Of a stretch of 64,000 nt of DNA, positions 9,464 through 17,528 are shown piece by piece; the stretch's first letter is position 1; each line of letters begins with the position of its first letter. The position numbers and the translations under genes are program-made. The notes under the pieces are model-generated. The model was not told where the DNA came from. It saw only the letters and a list, made by a program, of their open reading frames with translations, and searched no databases. The stretch comes from Fredinandcohnia onubensis (GTDB lineage: Bacteria; Bacillota; Bacilli; Bacillales; Bacillaceae_L). Location of the stretch: NCBI RefSeq assembly GCF_002734215.1, contig NZ_NSEB01000011.1, positions 248,001 through 312,000 of the forward strand, written 5' to 3'.

Positions 9464-9554
9464 AAATTCTTGTTCTTCCTTTCTTATCCAGTATGTATCT
9501 TAGATGAGTATAGCACGCTTTTTCTATAAACCAAAAATATTCGCTCATGATGGA

Positions 9555-9947
9555 TTAATTTATGGTTGTGACGAAAATTCGTTGAACCAAGCCGATTAAT
9601 AGTAAAAGAAAATAAGCAAATGTAGATGCAAGAAAAACAAATCGCCAAGATTTCTTTAATACTTTTACCGTATCTATTTCATGACTTTTTCTCCAGGTCA
9701 CAAAACCAGTCAGCAAAATGGAAAAAACAAGGATCAGGATAATTAGCCAAAGCATGCTTTTTCCAACAATTACGAGCAATAAATAATGCACTGCGATGAG
9801 GAAAAATACGGTTGTAATATCCACCGAAAGAAAAAATGATTTTCTGTTATTTTTCATTATAAATCTACTAATTAAATAGACTAGTATAAAACCAAGCACA
9901 GGAACTGTAACAAAGGTCGCTGCAATACCGGCAAAAAAATTGATCAT
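9555..9947 (-). CDS. DUF3397-type integral membrane protein
   Basis: 130 residues with four predicted membrane helices (about 5-27, 42-62, 65-85 and 104-124) joined by short basic loops; no catalytic motif is visible. It resembles the DUF3397 proteins found beside panE or bshC in many bacilli; the function of that family is unknown. It starts three bases after the panE stop codon, so the two are almost certainly co-transcribed. Confidence 0.75.
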   Translation of the reverse strand: MINFFAGIAATFVTVPVLGFILVYLISRFIMKNNRKSFFLSVDITTVFFLIAVHYLLLVIVGKSMLWLIILILVFSILLTGFVTWRKSHEIDTVKVLKKSWRFVFLASTFAYFLLLLIGLVQRIFVTTIN

Positions 9948-9950
9948 TCC

Positions 9951-10826
9951 CTATCCCCCTCTTCTTTCCATCCCTTTTATAGAATCATATAGAAATTGTG
10001 TTATCGCTACTTCCCGCTCTATTTTCTTTGCTTCTGCTAAAACATATCCTAAAATGGCCTCTATTTCCGTTTTTCTTCCTTCTTCTATATCTCGTAACAT
10101 GGATGATTTATTTTGAGCAGTATTTTTACAAATTGTCGTCACGAGCTCCCACATTTGTTCTTCATTACAAGGTATGACAGACACAATTTCACTAAATATA
10201 CTCTTCACTTGGTTCTTGAAATACTCATTTTGAAGCAATTCCCCATTCTTAACACCATATAAAGCTGTTAATGGGTTGATGACAGCATTCGCAATCAGCT
10301 TTGAAGTTATCATTTCATACCAATCGTGATGACATTCGATTTGGAACTCCTCGGTTGTTATGTCAAATGTGGGAAAATCCCCTTTAAAAATCGCTAACTT
10401 TGTACGACCAACGCCAGTATGTATGATGGTAGTGTCATTGAATTTTAATGCACCATGTTCTACAACACCCACAAGGATATTCATATTATCAAGTTTTTTC
10501 ATAAAATCAAGATGACCCATTCCGTTTTGTAGAAAACAAACTGTTTGTACCTTTTCTAAATCTTTGATCTGTGAAAGGACGTCCTTCAATATGTATTGTT
10601 TCACCGCGATGAAAAGTATATCTTCCCCGATTACACTAGCATTACTTGATACGGCTTGTACTCGGTATGTATTTGACGTATTTTCATTTTCTATTGTTAC
10701 GCCATTTTGATTAATTTCAGATGCCTGACGTTCAGTTCTCGTATATAGGGTTACATCATGTTTTTCTGAAAGATAGCCTGCAAATAACAACCCGATAGAA
10801 CCCCCACCAATTATTCCAATTTTCAT
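9951..10826 (-). CDS. panE: 2-dehydropantoate 2-reductase (ketopantoate reductase)
   Basis: NADPH-dependent enzyme that reduces 2-dehydropantoate to pantoate for coenzyme A synthesis. The 291-residue product has the nucleotide-binding GIIGGGSIG at residues 3-11, AVKQY near 75, the FLQNGMGH block at about 98 and a helical C-terminal ApbA domain with KLIANAVINPLTALYG near 177-192. It corresponds to ylbQ of B. subtilis by context. Paralogues of this family can be ketopantoate reductase-like without being PanE, so the substrate is inferred. Confidence 0.85.
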   Translation of the reverse strand: MKIGIIGGGSIGLLFAGYLSEKHDVTLYTRTERQASEINQNGVTIENENTSNTYRVQAVSSNASVIGEDILFIAVKQYILKDVLSQIKDLEKVQTVCFLQNGMGHLDFMKKLDNMNILVGVVEHGALKFNDTTIIHTGVGRTKLAIFKGDFPTFDITTEEFQIECHHDWYEMITSKLIANAVINPLTALYGVKNGELLQNEYFKNQVKSIFSEIVSVIPCNEEQMWELVTTICKNTAQNKSSMLRDIEEGRKTEIEAILGYVLAEAKKIEREVAITQFLYDSIKGMERRGG

Positions 10827-10920
10827 AGTTCCAACTCCATAGTATGTCCTACCTTTATATTACCAAAAAGCCCGACAAAATGACTAGATACTTACAATAA
10901 AAGGTAGGCAAAATCATACC

Positions 10921-10955
10921 AAAACAGAAATAACCCCAAGGCAATTCCTTGGGGT
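10921..10955 (-). terminator. terminator of the acyl-CoA carboxylase operon
   Basis: ACCCCAAGG and CCTTGGGGT pair around a short AATTG loop at 10933-10955; on the minus strand a T-containing stretch follows. It is placed 17 bases after the carboxyltransferase stop codon. Confidence 0.75.
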
Positions 10956-10972
10956 CAAATTTTCCTTCTTAT

Positions 10973-12514
10973 TTATACTGGATAGACTGGATGTTTTTTC
11001 TGGCCGAATTCAAGTTCTTTTGTTGCGTAAGCAGCCAAACGATCAATGAGGACATGTCTAAGCTCTGCAGCTGGAACAATATCATCAACAATTAGCTCAG
11101 AAGCAAGCTTGTAAATATCGATCGTCTCTTTATACTCTTGTTGTTTTTGTTGAACAAAAGCGACCCGCTCTTTTGGGTCTTCAATTTCATTAATTTTATT
11201 TGAATATACCGCATTAACCGCTGCTTCAGGCCCCATAACTGCAATTTGGGCTGTCGGAAGTGCGACACAGTAATCCGGCTCAAAGGCAGGACCTGCCATT
11301 GCATAAAGTCCAGCACCATATGCTTTTCGCACGATAACTGAAATTTTCGGTACAGTTGCGGAACTCATTGCAGCAATCAATTTTGCTCCATGTCTAATAA
11401 TGCCCGCCCTTTCAACCTTTGTACCAATCATAAACCCAGGAACATCAGCTAAGAACACTAACGGGATATGGAATGCGTCACATAATGTGATAAATTTAGC
11501 CGCTTTGTCTGCAGAATCTACAAATAGAACGCCACCCTTTACCTTTGGTTGGTTAGCAATAATTCCAACAGGTCTTCCATCTATACGTGCTAACCCAGTA
11601 ATTATTTCGGGAGCAAATAGTTTCTTAATCTCATAGAAGCTTCCTTCGTCAATGAGGGAATCAATGCCTTCGTACATATTAAAAGGAGCATTCTGATTTA
11701 CAGGAATGATCTCTTGTAGGCTTTTACCTTCCTTTGGGAATCTCCCTTCCATACAAGAGGGTTTATTCAAATAATTTGCAGGGAAAAATTGCAAATATTG
11801 TCGTGCACTTTGAATCGCTTCCTCTTCATTGGTAGCAAGTACATCTCCACAGCCACTAACTGTACAGTGCATTCTTGCCCCGCCCATTTCTTCTAAGGTC
11901 ACTTTCTCACCAATGACTTTTTCGGCCATCCTTGGTGATCCTAAATACATTGAAGCATTCTTTTCAACCATAATCACAATATCGCAAAATGCAGGTATAT
12001 AAGCCCCTCCTGCAGCTGATGGACCAAATAAAATACATATCTGAGGAATCATCCCTGAAAGTTTTACTTGATTATGAAAAATACGCCCTGCCCCGCGACG
12101 ATTCGGAAACATCTCAAGTTGGTCTGTAATCCGAGCTCCAGCGGAATCTACTAAATATAATAGCGGTACACGAAGCTTTTCAGCAGTCTCTTGAATCCGA
12201 ATGATTTTCTCAACCGTCCTAGCTCCCCATGAACCCGCTTTAACAGTTGAATCATTTGCCATTACACATACTTTTTGTCCATTTATTTCCCCAATTGCTG
12301 TAACAACACCGTCTGCTGGAAGGTCGCCCGCTGAATTGTTTGCGTATTTTCCATCCTCTTGGTATATTCCTTTATCAAACAAAAGCGCAAGACGGTCACG
12401 AACAAATAATTTATTTTGTTCTTTCAGCTTTTGATGGTATTTTTCATGACCTCCCGCCTCGATTTCTTTACTTTTTTCTACTAACTTTTGGTCCAAATCC
12501 TTTGTATGAAGCAT
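10973..12514 (-). CDS. acyl-CoA carboxylase, carboxyltransferase (beta) subunit
   Basis: Transfers the carboxyl group from carboxybiotin to an acyl-CoA. The 513-residue product has both crotonase-like carboxyltransferase halves, with oxyanion-forming GPSAAGGAY near residue 164 and GAGLYAMAGPAF near 400, the usual layout of propionyl-CoA or methylcrotonyl-CoA carboxylase beta chains. It resembles YngE/YqjD-type proteins of B. subtilis. The substrate cannot be fixed from sequence alone. It is the last gene of an operon with a biotin carrier (10 bases upstream) and a biotin carboxylase; a strong AGGAGGGG site precedes it. Confidence 0.88.
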   Translation of the reverse strand: MLHTKDLDQKLVEKSKEIEAGGHEKYHQKLKEQNKLFVRDRLALLFDKGIYQEDGKYANNSAGDLPADGVVTAIGEINGQKVCVMANDSTVKAGSWGARTVEKIIRIQETAEKLRVPLLYLVDSAGARITDQLEMFPNRRGAGRIFHNQVKLSGMIPQICILFGPSAAGGAYIPAFCDIVIMVEKNASMYLGSPRMAEKVIGEKVTLEEMGGARMHCTVSGCGDVLATNEEEAIQSARQYLQFFPANYLNKPSCMEGRFPKEGKSLQEIIPVNQNAPFNMYEGIDSLIDEGSFYEIKKLFAPEIITGLARIDGRPVGIIANQPKVKGGVLFVDSADKAAKFITLCDAFHIPLVFLADVPGFMIGTKVERAGIIRHGAKLIAAMSSATVPKISVIVRKAYGAGLYAMAGPAFEPDYCVALPTAQIAVMGPEAAVNAVYSNKINEIEDPKERVAFVQQKQQEYKETIDIYKLASELIVDDIVPAAELRHVLIDRLAAYATKELEFGQKKHPVYPV

Positions 12515-12524
12515 TATTCCCCTC

Positions 12525-12737
12525 CTATTCTAGTACAAGTAATACTTCGTCTTCGTTTACAAAATCACCGATTTCTACTTTAATAGATGCAACCTTGCCA
12601 ATCTGTGCGCTTTCTATCGGTATTTCCATTTTCATTGATTCCAGCATGACCACAACTTGGCCTTCGTTAATCTCATCCCCTTCTGAAACCAACACTTGTA
12701 AAACTGTCCCTGCCATACTCGCCGTTATTTCTTTCAT
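12525..12737 (-). CDS. stand-alone biotin carboxyl carrier protein
   Basis: 70-residue biotinyl domain with the biotinylation motif ESMKM, lysine 36 being the attachment site. It carries the carboxyl group between the biotin carboxylase and the carboxyltransferase encoded on either side. The small size with no linker or dimer domain is like YngHB of B. subtilis and unlike the longer AccB of fatty acid synthesis. It lies 14 bases after the biotin carboxylase gene. Confidence 0.9.
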   Translation of the reverse strand: MKEITASMAGTVLQVLVSEGDEINEGQVVVMLESMKMEIPIESAQIGKVASIKVEIGDFVNEDEVLLVLE

Positions 12738-12751
12738 ATTAATTCCCCCTA

Positions 12752-14077
12752 TTAATTGAGATATTTTGTGGTATATTCTCCTTTTAAAAAGGATTCCTCG
12801 TTAATTATTCGTTGGAATAAAGGGATATTCGTTTTTATTCCTTTGATTACAATTTCATTCAGATAGTCCTTAGCTGTTTCAATCGTTTCTTTTCGGTTGT
12901 TTCCATTCACAATAATTTTTGCAATCATCGGGTCGTAAAAAGGTGTAACAGTTGTTCCTACCTCATAACCATTATCTACTCGTACATTTGGAACATTTTC
13001 CGGCAATGTATATTCCGCTATTTTTCCTGGAGATGGGAAAAACTTTACCGGGTCTTCTGCATACACACGAAACTCAATCGAGTGACCTGATGATAGTATG
13101 CCATCCTGTGTCAAAGGTAGTTTCTCTCCCCTCGCCACAAGAATTTGCCACTTTACGAGATCCGTATTCGTAATCATTTCCGTAATGGCATGTTCAACCT
13201 GAAGTCTCGTATTCATTTCTAAGAAATAGAAGTTTTCTTCTTCATCGACAATGAACTCAATCGTACCAGCATTTGTATAGTGCACATATTCTGATGCCTT
13301 TTTGGCTGCATGACATATTTTTTCACGCGTTTCATTTGACAAGAATGGAGAAGGTGTTTCCTCTATTACTTTTTGGTTTCGTCGTTGAATCGAACAATCT
13401 CTTTCAAACAGGTGAACAATGTTTCCGTGATGGTCACCAAAGATTTGTACTTCTATATGTCTTGCATTGGGAATGAATTTTTCGATGAACACTTCATCAT
13501 TTCCAAAATACGTCTTAGCTCTAGTTTTTGTTGCGTGAAACGCTTTTTCTAGTTCTTCCTCAGAATTGCAACAAATCATCCCAATACCACCACCACCACC
13601 ACTTGCTTTTAGCATTACTGGGTAGCCATATTCTGCTGCAAGCGTACACGCTTCCTCTATCGTTTGAATACCTTCATTACTTCCTGGTACAACAGGGACA
13701 CCCGCTTCAATCATTGTTTGTCTCGCTTTTACCTTATCGCCCATCAATGAAATAATCGAGGGTGAGGGTCCAATGAAAACCATCGCTCGTTCCGCAATTG
13801 CCTTTGCAAAAGTTGCATTTTCCGATAAAAACCCATAGCCTGGATGGATTGCATCAACATGCTCCTTCTCAGCTATTTCGAGGATTTTATCCATTTGAAG
13901 ATAGGATTTTATAACAGGTGCCTCACCGATCCGATGCGCTACAGTTGCGTTTTTTACAAATGGTAATTGCTGGTCCGCATCTGAATAAATAGCGACTGTT
14001 TCGATCCCCATCTCGTGGCATGTTTTCATGATTCGTAAAGCGATTTCTCCCCTGTTCGCAATTAATACTTTTTTCAA
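12752..14077 (-). CDS. biotin carboxylase subunit of acyl-CoA carboxylase
   Basis: ATP-grasp enzyme that carboxylates biotin with bicarbonate. Domains in order: N-terminal pre-ATP-grasp fold (KKVLIANRGEIALRI), ATP-grasp with a glycine-rich loop KASGGGGGIGM, catalytic EMNTRLQVEHAITE, and a C-terminal domain. The TTG at 14077 is chosen: AAAGGGG stands eight bases upstream and the product then begins MKKVLIANRG, giving 441 residues as in YngH (about 444). The longer frame from 14152 has no ribosome site. A full-consensus cre-like site upstream suggests CcpA control. Confidence 0.92.
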   Translation of the reverse strand: MKKVLIANRGEIALRIMKTCHEMGIETVAIYSDADQQLPFVKNATVAHRIGEAPVIKSYLQMDKILEIAEKEHVDAIHPGYGFLSENATFAKAIAERAMVFIGPSPSIISLMGDKVKARQTMIEAGVPVVPGSNEGIQTIEEACTLAAEYGYPVMLKASGGGGGIGMICCNSEEELEKAFHATKTRAKTYFGNDEVFIEKFIPNARHIEVQIFGDHHGNIVHLFERDCSIQRRNQKVIEETPSPFLSNETREKICHAAKKASEYVHYTNAGTIEFIVDEEENFYFLEMNTRLQVEHAITEMITNTDLVKWQILVARGEKLPLTQDGILSSGHSIEFRVYAEDPVKFFPSPGKIAEYTLPENVPNVRVDNGYEVGTTVTPFYDPMIAKIIVNGNNRKETIETAKDYLNEIVIKGIKTNIPLFQRIINEESFLKGEYTTKYLN

Positions 14078-14156
14078 GATCTTTTCCCCTTTCGTTGAAA
14101 GATCAAATCCACCCACCATATAATTTCTACACGTATCTACATAATCCTGCATTTTT

Positions 14157-14171
14157 TTGAAAACGCTTTCT
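14157..14171. promoter_or_regulatory. cre-like CcpA operator before the carboxylase operon
   Basis: TTGAAAACGCTTTCT matches the catabolite-responsive element consensus WTGNAANCGNWNNCW at every fixed position. It sits between the divergent carboxylase operon (starting at 14077) and ylbP, closer to the carboxylase genes. Carbon catabolite repression of acyl-CoA carboxylation is the natural inference. Confidence 0.6.
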
Positions 14172-14205
14172 ATATTTTTCTACAGAATTTTTTGTATTTT
14201 TGTTG

Positions 14206-14211
14206 TATAAT
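14206..14211 (+). promoter_or_regulatory. -10 element of a ylbP promoter
   Basis: TATAAT lies 56 bases upstream of the ylbP start codon. No good -35 hexamer is seen at 16-18 bases, so only the -10 box is annotated. Confidence 0.35.
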
Positions 14212-14266
14212 GATTTTATATTCATAATTACAGTTTCTCTTAGTAGAATCGCAAGGGGGATACAAA

Positions 14267-14740
14267 ATGTATACGGCAAAGATTGAGAAATTATTAGTAA
14301 ACTACAAAACACTTGAAGAATTTAAAGCATTTAAAGAATACGGTCTTCAAGAATTATCCATGCTGGAAGACCTTGAATCGAACATTATTGAAAATGATAG
14401 CGTTTCACCGTTTTACGGAATTTTCTTTGGTGATAAATTAGTGGCACGTATGAGTCTTTATCGTGTTGATAAAAAATTCAATAAACATTTTGAACCCGCA
14501 CAAGATTATTTGGAGCTTTGGAAGCTTGAAGTCCTTCCAAATTATCAGCAAAAAGGATATGGGAAAGCATTAGTGGATTATGCAAAATCGTATAATCTAC
14601 CGATTAAAACTAATCCACGTGTGAAATCCGCCGGTTTTTGGGAGAAAATGGGCTTTATCCCTGCATCCTACAATATGGAACGTGACCTTGGAGAAAACCC
14701 ACTCCTCTGGTTCCCAGATGGAGTACATGAAATCGACTGA
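14267..14740 (+). CDS. ylbP: GNAT-family N-acetyltransferase YlbP
   Basis: 157-residue acetyltransferase of the GNAT fold; the acceptor is unknown. The acetyl-CoA-binding signature QQKGYGKALVDYAK lies near residues 93-106, preceded by the core strand LWKLEVLP. Length and place next to gerR match YlbP of B. subtilis (about 160 residues). An AAGGGGG site precedes the ATG. It is transcribed on the opposite strand to its neighbours and shares a terminator with gerR. Confidence 0.88.
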   Translation: MYTAKIEKLLVNYKTLEEFKAFKEYGLQELSMLEDLESNIIENDSVSPFYGIFFGDKLVARMSLYRVDKKFNKHFEPAQDYLELWKLEVLPNYQQKGYGKALVDYAKSYNLPIKTNPRVKSAGFWEKMGFIPASYNMERDLGENPLLWFPDGVHEID

Positions 14741-14748
14741 TACAAGAA

Positions 14749-14786
14749 GAAAACAGCTGAACATTTTGTCAGCTGTTTTCCTTTTT
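14749..14786. terminator. bidirectional terminator between ylbP and gerR
   Basis: GAAAACAGCTGA (14749-14760) and TCAGCTGTTTTC (14769-14780) form a 12-bp perfect stem with an 8-base loop, followed by CTTTTTATTT on the plus strand. Confidence 0.8.
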
Positions 14787-15402
14787 ATTTCTCAACGCGT
14801 TCCAAATTCCCATTTCGATCCATTTGAAATTTAACCTTCTTACTTCTTTCATCCTCTTGGAGAACCACCATTTTACGAGCACGCTCCATGATTTCAATTA
14901 AGGCCTTATAATCTTCTTCAATTAATTGAATATTATTTTCTAACGTATTATTTTGTGTTTTTAAGGTTTTGACTTGTTCTTGAAGCTTACTTATTTGAGT
15001 GTTCAAGTTCCGATTTTCATTTACGACCTTCTGGAACTCACTTTCCGTCTTTTCATATTCTTCAAGGAACCGAATGACATCTCTCAATTGCAATTCTTGT
15101 TGTTCACTATTTTCATTTTCAGTGACGACTGGTTCAGATGAATGATCCTGAAGTTGTTCACTATTGGTTTGTTTCTTCAATTCCTTGCGCTGTTTTTTGG
15201 CAAGTTCAATTCCTGATTTATATTGTTTACGCACATATGAATTCCATCTAAAACCACAGGCTGCTGCGGTTCGGGATAGTGTTCGGCCCACCTCTTCAAA
15301 TGCACCTAATTGTGTGCCTCCCTCACGGATATGGCGCAATACTACCTCTGCAAGCAATAAATCTTCATCTTGAGTCCATGCATCTTGACGTGTTGAAGTC
15401 AT
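14785..15402 (-). CDS. gerR: RsfA-family sporulation transcription factor GerR (YlbO)
   Basis: In B. subtilis GerR is a sigma-E-dependent mother-cell regulator that turns off some sigma-E genes and helps spore coat formation. The 205-residue protein has an N-terminal Myb/SANT-like helix-turn-helix (about 5-65, with WTQDEDLLLAEVVLRHI and AACGFRWNSYVR) and a long coiled coil at about 105-185 rich in Glu, Lys and Gln heptads. A paralogue, RsfA, shares this architecture; gene position beside ylbP favours GerR. Confidence 0.88.
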   Translation of the reverse strand: MTSTRQDAWTQDEDLLLAEVVLRHIREGGTQLGAFEEVGRTLSRTAAACGFRWNSYVRKQYKSGIELAKKQRKELKKQTNSEQLQDHSSEPVVTENENSEQQELQLRDVIRFLEEYEKTESEFQKVVNENRNLNTQISKLQEQVKTLKTQNNTLENNIQLIEEDYKALIEIMERARKMVVLQEDERSKKVKFQMDRNGNLERVEK

Positions 15403-15487
15403 ATCTTTCCCTCCTAAACTTCCTTTTTATTAATACATATGCATGTAATAGAAAAGATAGACTACTCACACTCTAGCATGGAAATAA

Positions 15488-16252
15488 TTATTCTTTTTGC
15501 ATGATTTTACGTACTGCTTCTAGATGTTCTTCGGTTACCCACAAAGTAGTACACTCCTTGATCTCCTCCGTTATTCTCTCCTTCATCCTGGTTGCAGACC
15601 ATTTCCTATTTACTACCTTTTTGTACGCATTTACAACTTTAGTATTATGTAAAAATTCTTTAGTAATAAATTCTTTGCATTCCATAATTAAATTGTCCTC
15701 TAACAAGATATGTTGAACAAAACCAAGCTCTTTACCGGCTTCGCTTGAAAAAATTTCACCTGTTAGAAGAAGGTGATACGCTTTGTCAATCGATACTCTT
15801 TCTAATAGGATAGTTGCACCACCCCAGCCGGTAGTAATCCCCTGTTTCCCTTGAACAAAGCCGAATCTACTTCCACGAGATGCTAGTCTATAATCACAGG
15901 CAGTCGCAAGCTCACAGCCACCTCCAATTGCTAGTCCGTTCAGTAGAGCGATAGTTGGTTTCGTTAAAGTAGCAAGTGAGTATAGTATCATCCCCATCTT
16001 ACTAAGCATTTGATATGCTTCTTGCTCTGTATTAAGGTTTTGAAAAACGGATAAGTCTCCACCTGAGCAAAATGCTTTTTGTCCAGTACCCGTAATCACT
16101 AAAACTTTATCGTCATCATTTTCTTCTACTTCAGTGATTGTCTTTTTAAGCCCATCCATCACTTCATAATCGATTGCATTCCATTTTTCAGGGCGATTGA
16201 TTGTAAACCAAACGATTCCCTCTTCATCTCGTTTCACTATGTATTTTGACAT
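15488..16252 (-). CDS. crotonase-fold (enoyl-CoA hydratase/isomerase family) protein lacking both hydratase glutamates
   Basis: 254 residues with the CoA-binding and oxyanion features of the crotonase superfamily: AFCSGGDLSVF at 60-70 and IGGGCELATACDYRLAS at 109-125. Aligned by eye with the block FGQPEI..LG of true hydratases, the first catalytic glutamate is replaced by Gln134 (FGFVQGKQG) and the second, in MEMVLTG, by His160 (YHLLLTG). A classical syn-hydration mechanism is therefore unlikely; a thioesterase, decarboxylase or other crotonase activity is possible. It lies between rpmF and gerR, where B. subtilis has no such gene. Confidence 0.8.
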   Translation of the reverse strand: MSKYIVKRDEEGIVWFTINRPEKWNAIDYEVMDGLKKTITEVEENDDDKVLVITGTGQKAFCSGGDLSVFQNLNTEQEAYQMLSKMGMILYSLATLTKPTIALLNGLAIGGGCELATACDYRLASRGSRFGFVQGKQGITTGWGGATILLERVSIDKAYHLLLTGEIFSSEAGKELGFVQHILLEDNLIMECKEFITKEFLHNTKVVNAYKKVVNRKWSATRMKERITEEIKECTTLWVTEEHLEAVRKIMQKE

Positions 16253-16387
16253 GGATTTACCCCTTAAGCCTTTTTATCTTATTGTACTGGTAAAAAATTG
16301 AGATTTGCAACATTGGATTGAATAACATTAGAAAGAATCTGAGGTGTTTTCTTTGAGTGGAGGAGGTTAGAAAGTAATCTAGACAAT

Positions 16388-16426
16388 GTAAAAAGCGTAT
16401 CGATAACAATGTTATCAATACGCTTT
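16388..16426 (-). terminator. terminator of the ylbN-rpmF operon
   Basis: AAAGCGTAT.GATAAC and GTTATC.ATACGCTTT form a long stem at 16392-16426; the minus strand continues into TTTTTAC. Confidence 0.8.
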
Positions 16427-16440
16427 AACATGTCAACAAA

Positions 16441-16614
16441 TTATTTGTTAACAACTTCTTTTCCTTTGTAAGTACCGCATTCTTTACATACGCGGTGTGC
16501 TAATTTCATTTCACCACAGTTTGGGCATGCCACCATACCTGGCACTTGTAATTTGAAATGTGTACGACGTAATCTTTTTCTTGTTTTAGAAGTTCTTCTA
16601 AAAGGTACAGCCAT
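16441..16614 (-). CDS. rpmF: 50S ribosomal protein L32, zinc-binding form
   Basis: 57-residue basic ribosomal protein. The C-terminal half carries CPNC and CKEC pairs, a Cys4 zinc ribbon, so this is the zinc-containing (C-plus) version. The ATG at 16614 follows AAGGAGGTG with a six-base gap; an in-frame GTG further upstream overlaps the ribosome site and is rejected. It is co-transcribed with ylbN, as in most Firmicutes. Confidence 0.96.
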   Translation of the reverse strand: MAVPFRRTSKTRKRLRRTHFKLQVPGMVACPNCGEMKLAHRVCKECGTYKGKEVVNK

Positions 16615-16653
16615 TATTCCCACCTCCTTAAAAAGAGTAGATCAAGATGGATT

Positions 16654-17175
16654 TTATTCGTCTTCGAAGAATTTTGCTAATCCTGCTAACCGTGGGTCAA
16701 TCTTGTTCTTTTTATCATCTTCACTGATAACTTCCCAATCTTGTCCTGATTGCGGTGCTGCATCTTCAGAGTTCGAATCATCATCACAAAAAATCTGAAT
16801 TGGTATTTCAAGTAAAATATTTTCCTTGATTAGCGGAAGTAAATCAATTACTTCTCCTTTAACTTGATGAACATCCTCTTCCGACTCTAAGTCAAATTCA
16901 GATGTCTGTCTAAGTAAAAACGTTTCAGTTGTTTTGATCTCGAATGGAAATTTTACATCAACCAAGGTTCGAGAACAAGGCAAAATCATTGATCCAGAGA
17001 TTGCTATATGAAAGCTTGCTTTTGTGGAGCTGAGATCAGCACGACCGGTTATTTGTACCGGTGAAATATCTCGAATTGATTTCTCGATCTCCATTAAGTC
17101 TCTTACATCAACAGTTTCGTCAATCATTAGACCTTTTCGAGCTAACTGATTTAATTGATTAATTGTCCATTTCAA
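16654..17175 (-). CDS. ylbN: DUF177/YceD-family protein YlbN
   Basis: 173-residue cytoplasmic protein of the DUF177 family, linked in plants and E. coli (YceD) to 23S rRNA accumulation and encoded next to rpmF in most bacteria. The C-terminal part holds the conserved DLLPLIKENILLEIPIQIFC block; the tail is acidic and ends DPRLAGLAKFFEDE, typical of the family. It starts with TTG after GAGGTGATT. A consensus sigma-A promoter stands directly upstream. Confidence 0.92.
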   Translation of the reverse strand: MKWTINQLNQLARKGLMIDETVDVRDLMEIEKSIRDISPVQITGRADLSSTKASFHIAISGSMILPCSRTLVDVKFPFEIKTTETFLLRQTSEFDLESEEDVHQVKGEVIDLLPLIKENILLEIPIQIFCDDDSNSEDAAPQSGQDWEVISEDDKKNKIDPRLAGLAKFFEDE

Positions 17176-17203
17176 GTGAAATCACCTCAAGGCAACAAAG
17201 GTA

Positions 17204-17232
17204 ATTATAGCTTTGCGGATTACATTTGTCAA
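17204..17232 (-). promoter_or_regulatory. consensus sigma-A promoter of ylbN-rpmF
   Basis: On the minus strand TTGACA (17232-17227) and TATAAT (17209-17204) are separated by exactly 17 bases, a perfect match to the housekeeping consensus, 29 bases before the ylbN start. Confidence 0.85.
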
Positions 17233-17339
17233 TATTTTTTCTTTACACTATACTTAAAGTGTAGATACTTATCTACTATATCAGCTTTTCCAAAAAAATG
17301 ATATTTAAAAATAAAGTTTTAAATAGAAATGTATAAGGG

Positions 17340-17516
17340 CCTTGAGAACGGAACATCGACTAACTTCCGCCATGTCCTGTGGCAAACGTCGATGTCAGCA
17401 CTTCCTGTGCAAGTCTGACAAGCACAAGACGGGCCGGCTAGAAGGTTGCTTTTTGACCTTCTTGACGGAACGCTTGTGACCTCGAGGGGCTAGGCGCTTA
17501 TGCTAGACATTGAAAA
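17340..17516 (-). repeat. dispersed hairpin repeat, copy B (long form, upstream of tmcAL)
   Basis: On the minus strand this roughly 175-base non-coding element starts near TGTCTAGC, contains several stems (for example GCACTTCC/TGTGC-type arms) and ends with CATCGAC pairing with GTCGATG around GCCAC/ATGGC. The last part has the same architecture as copy A at 7100-7138. Its right end (GGCTAGGCGC....GCTAGACA on the plus strand) recurs alone near 24069 and, more weakly, near 48971. It fills most of the gap between ylbN and tmcAL; no gene is seen there. Confidence 0.65.
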
Positions 17517-17528
17517 AAGGGTGAAATG

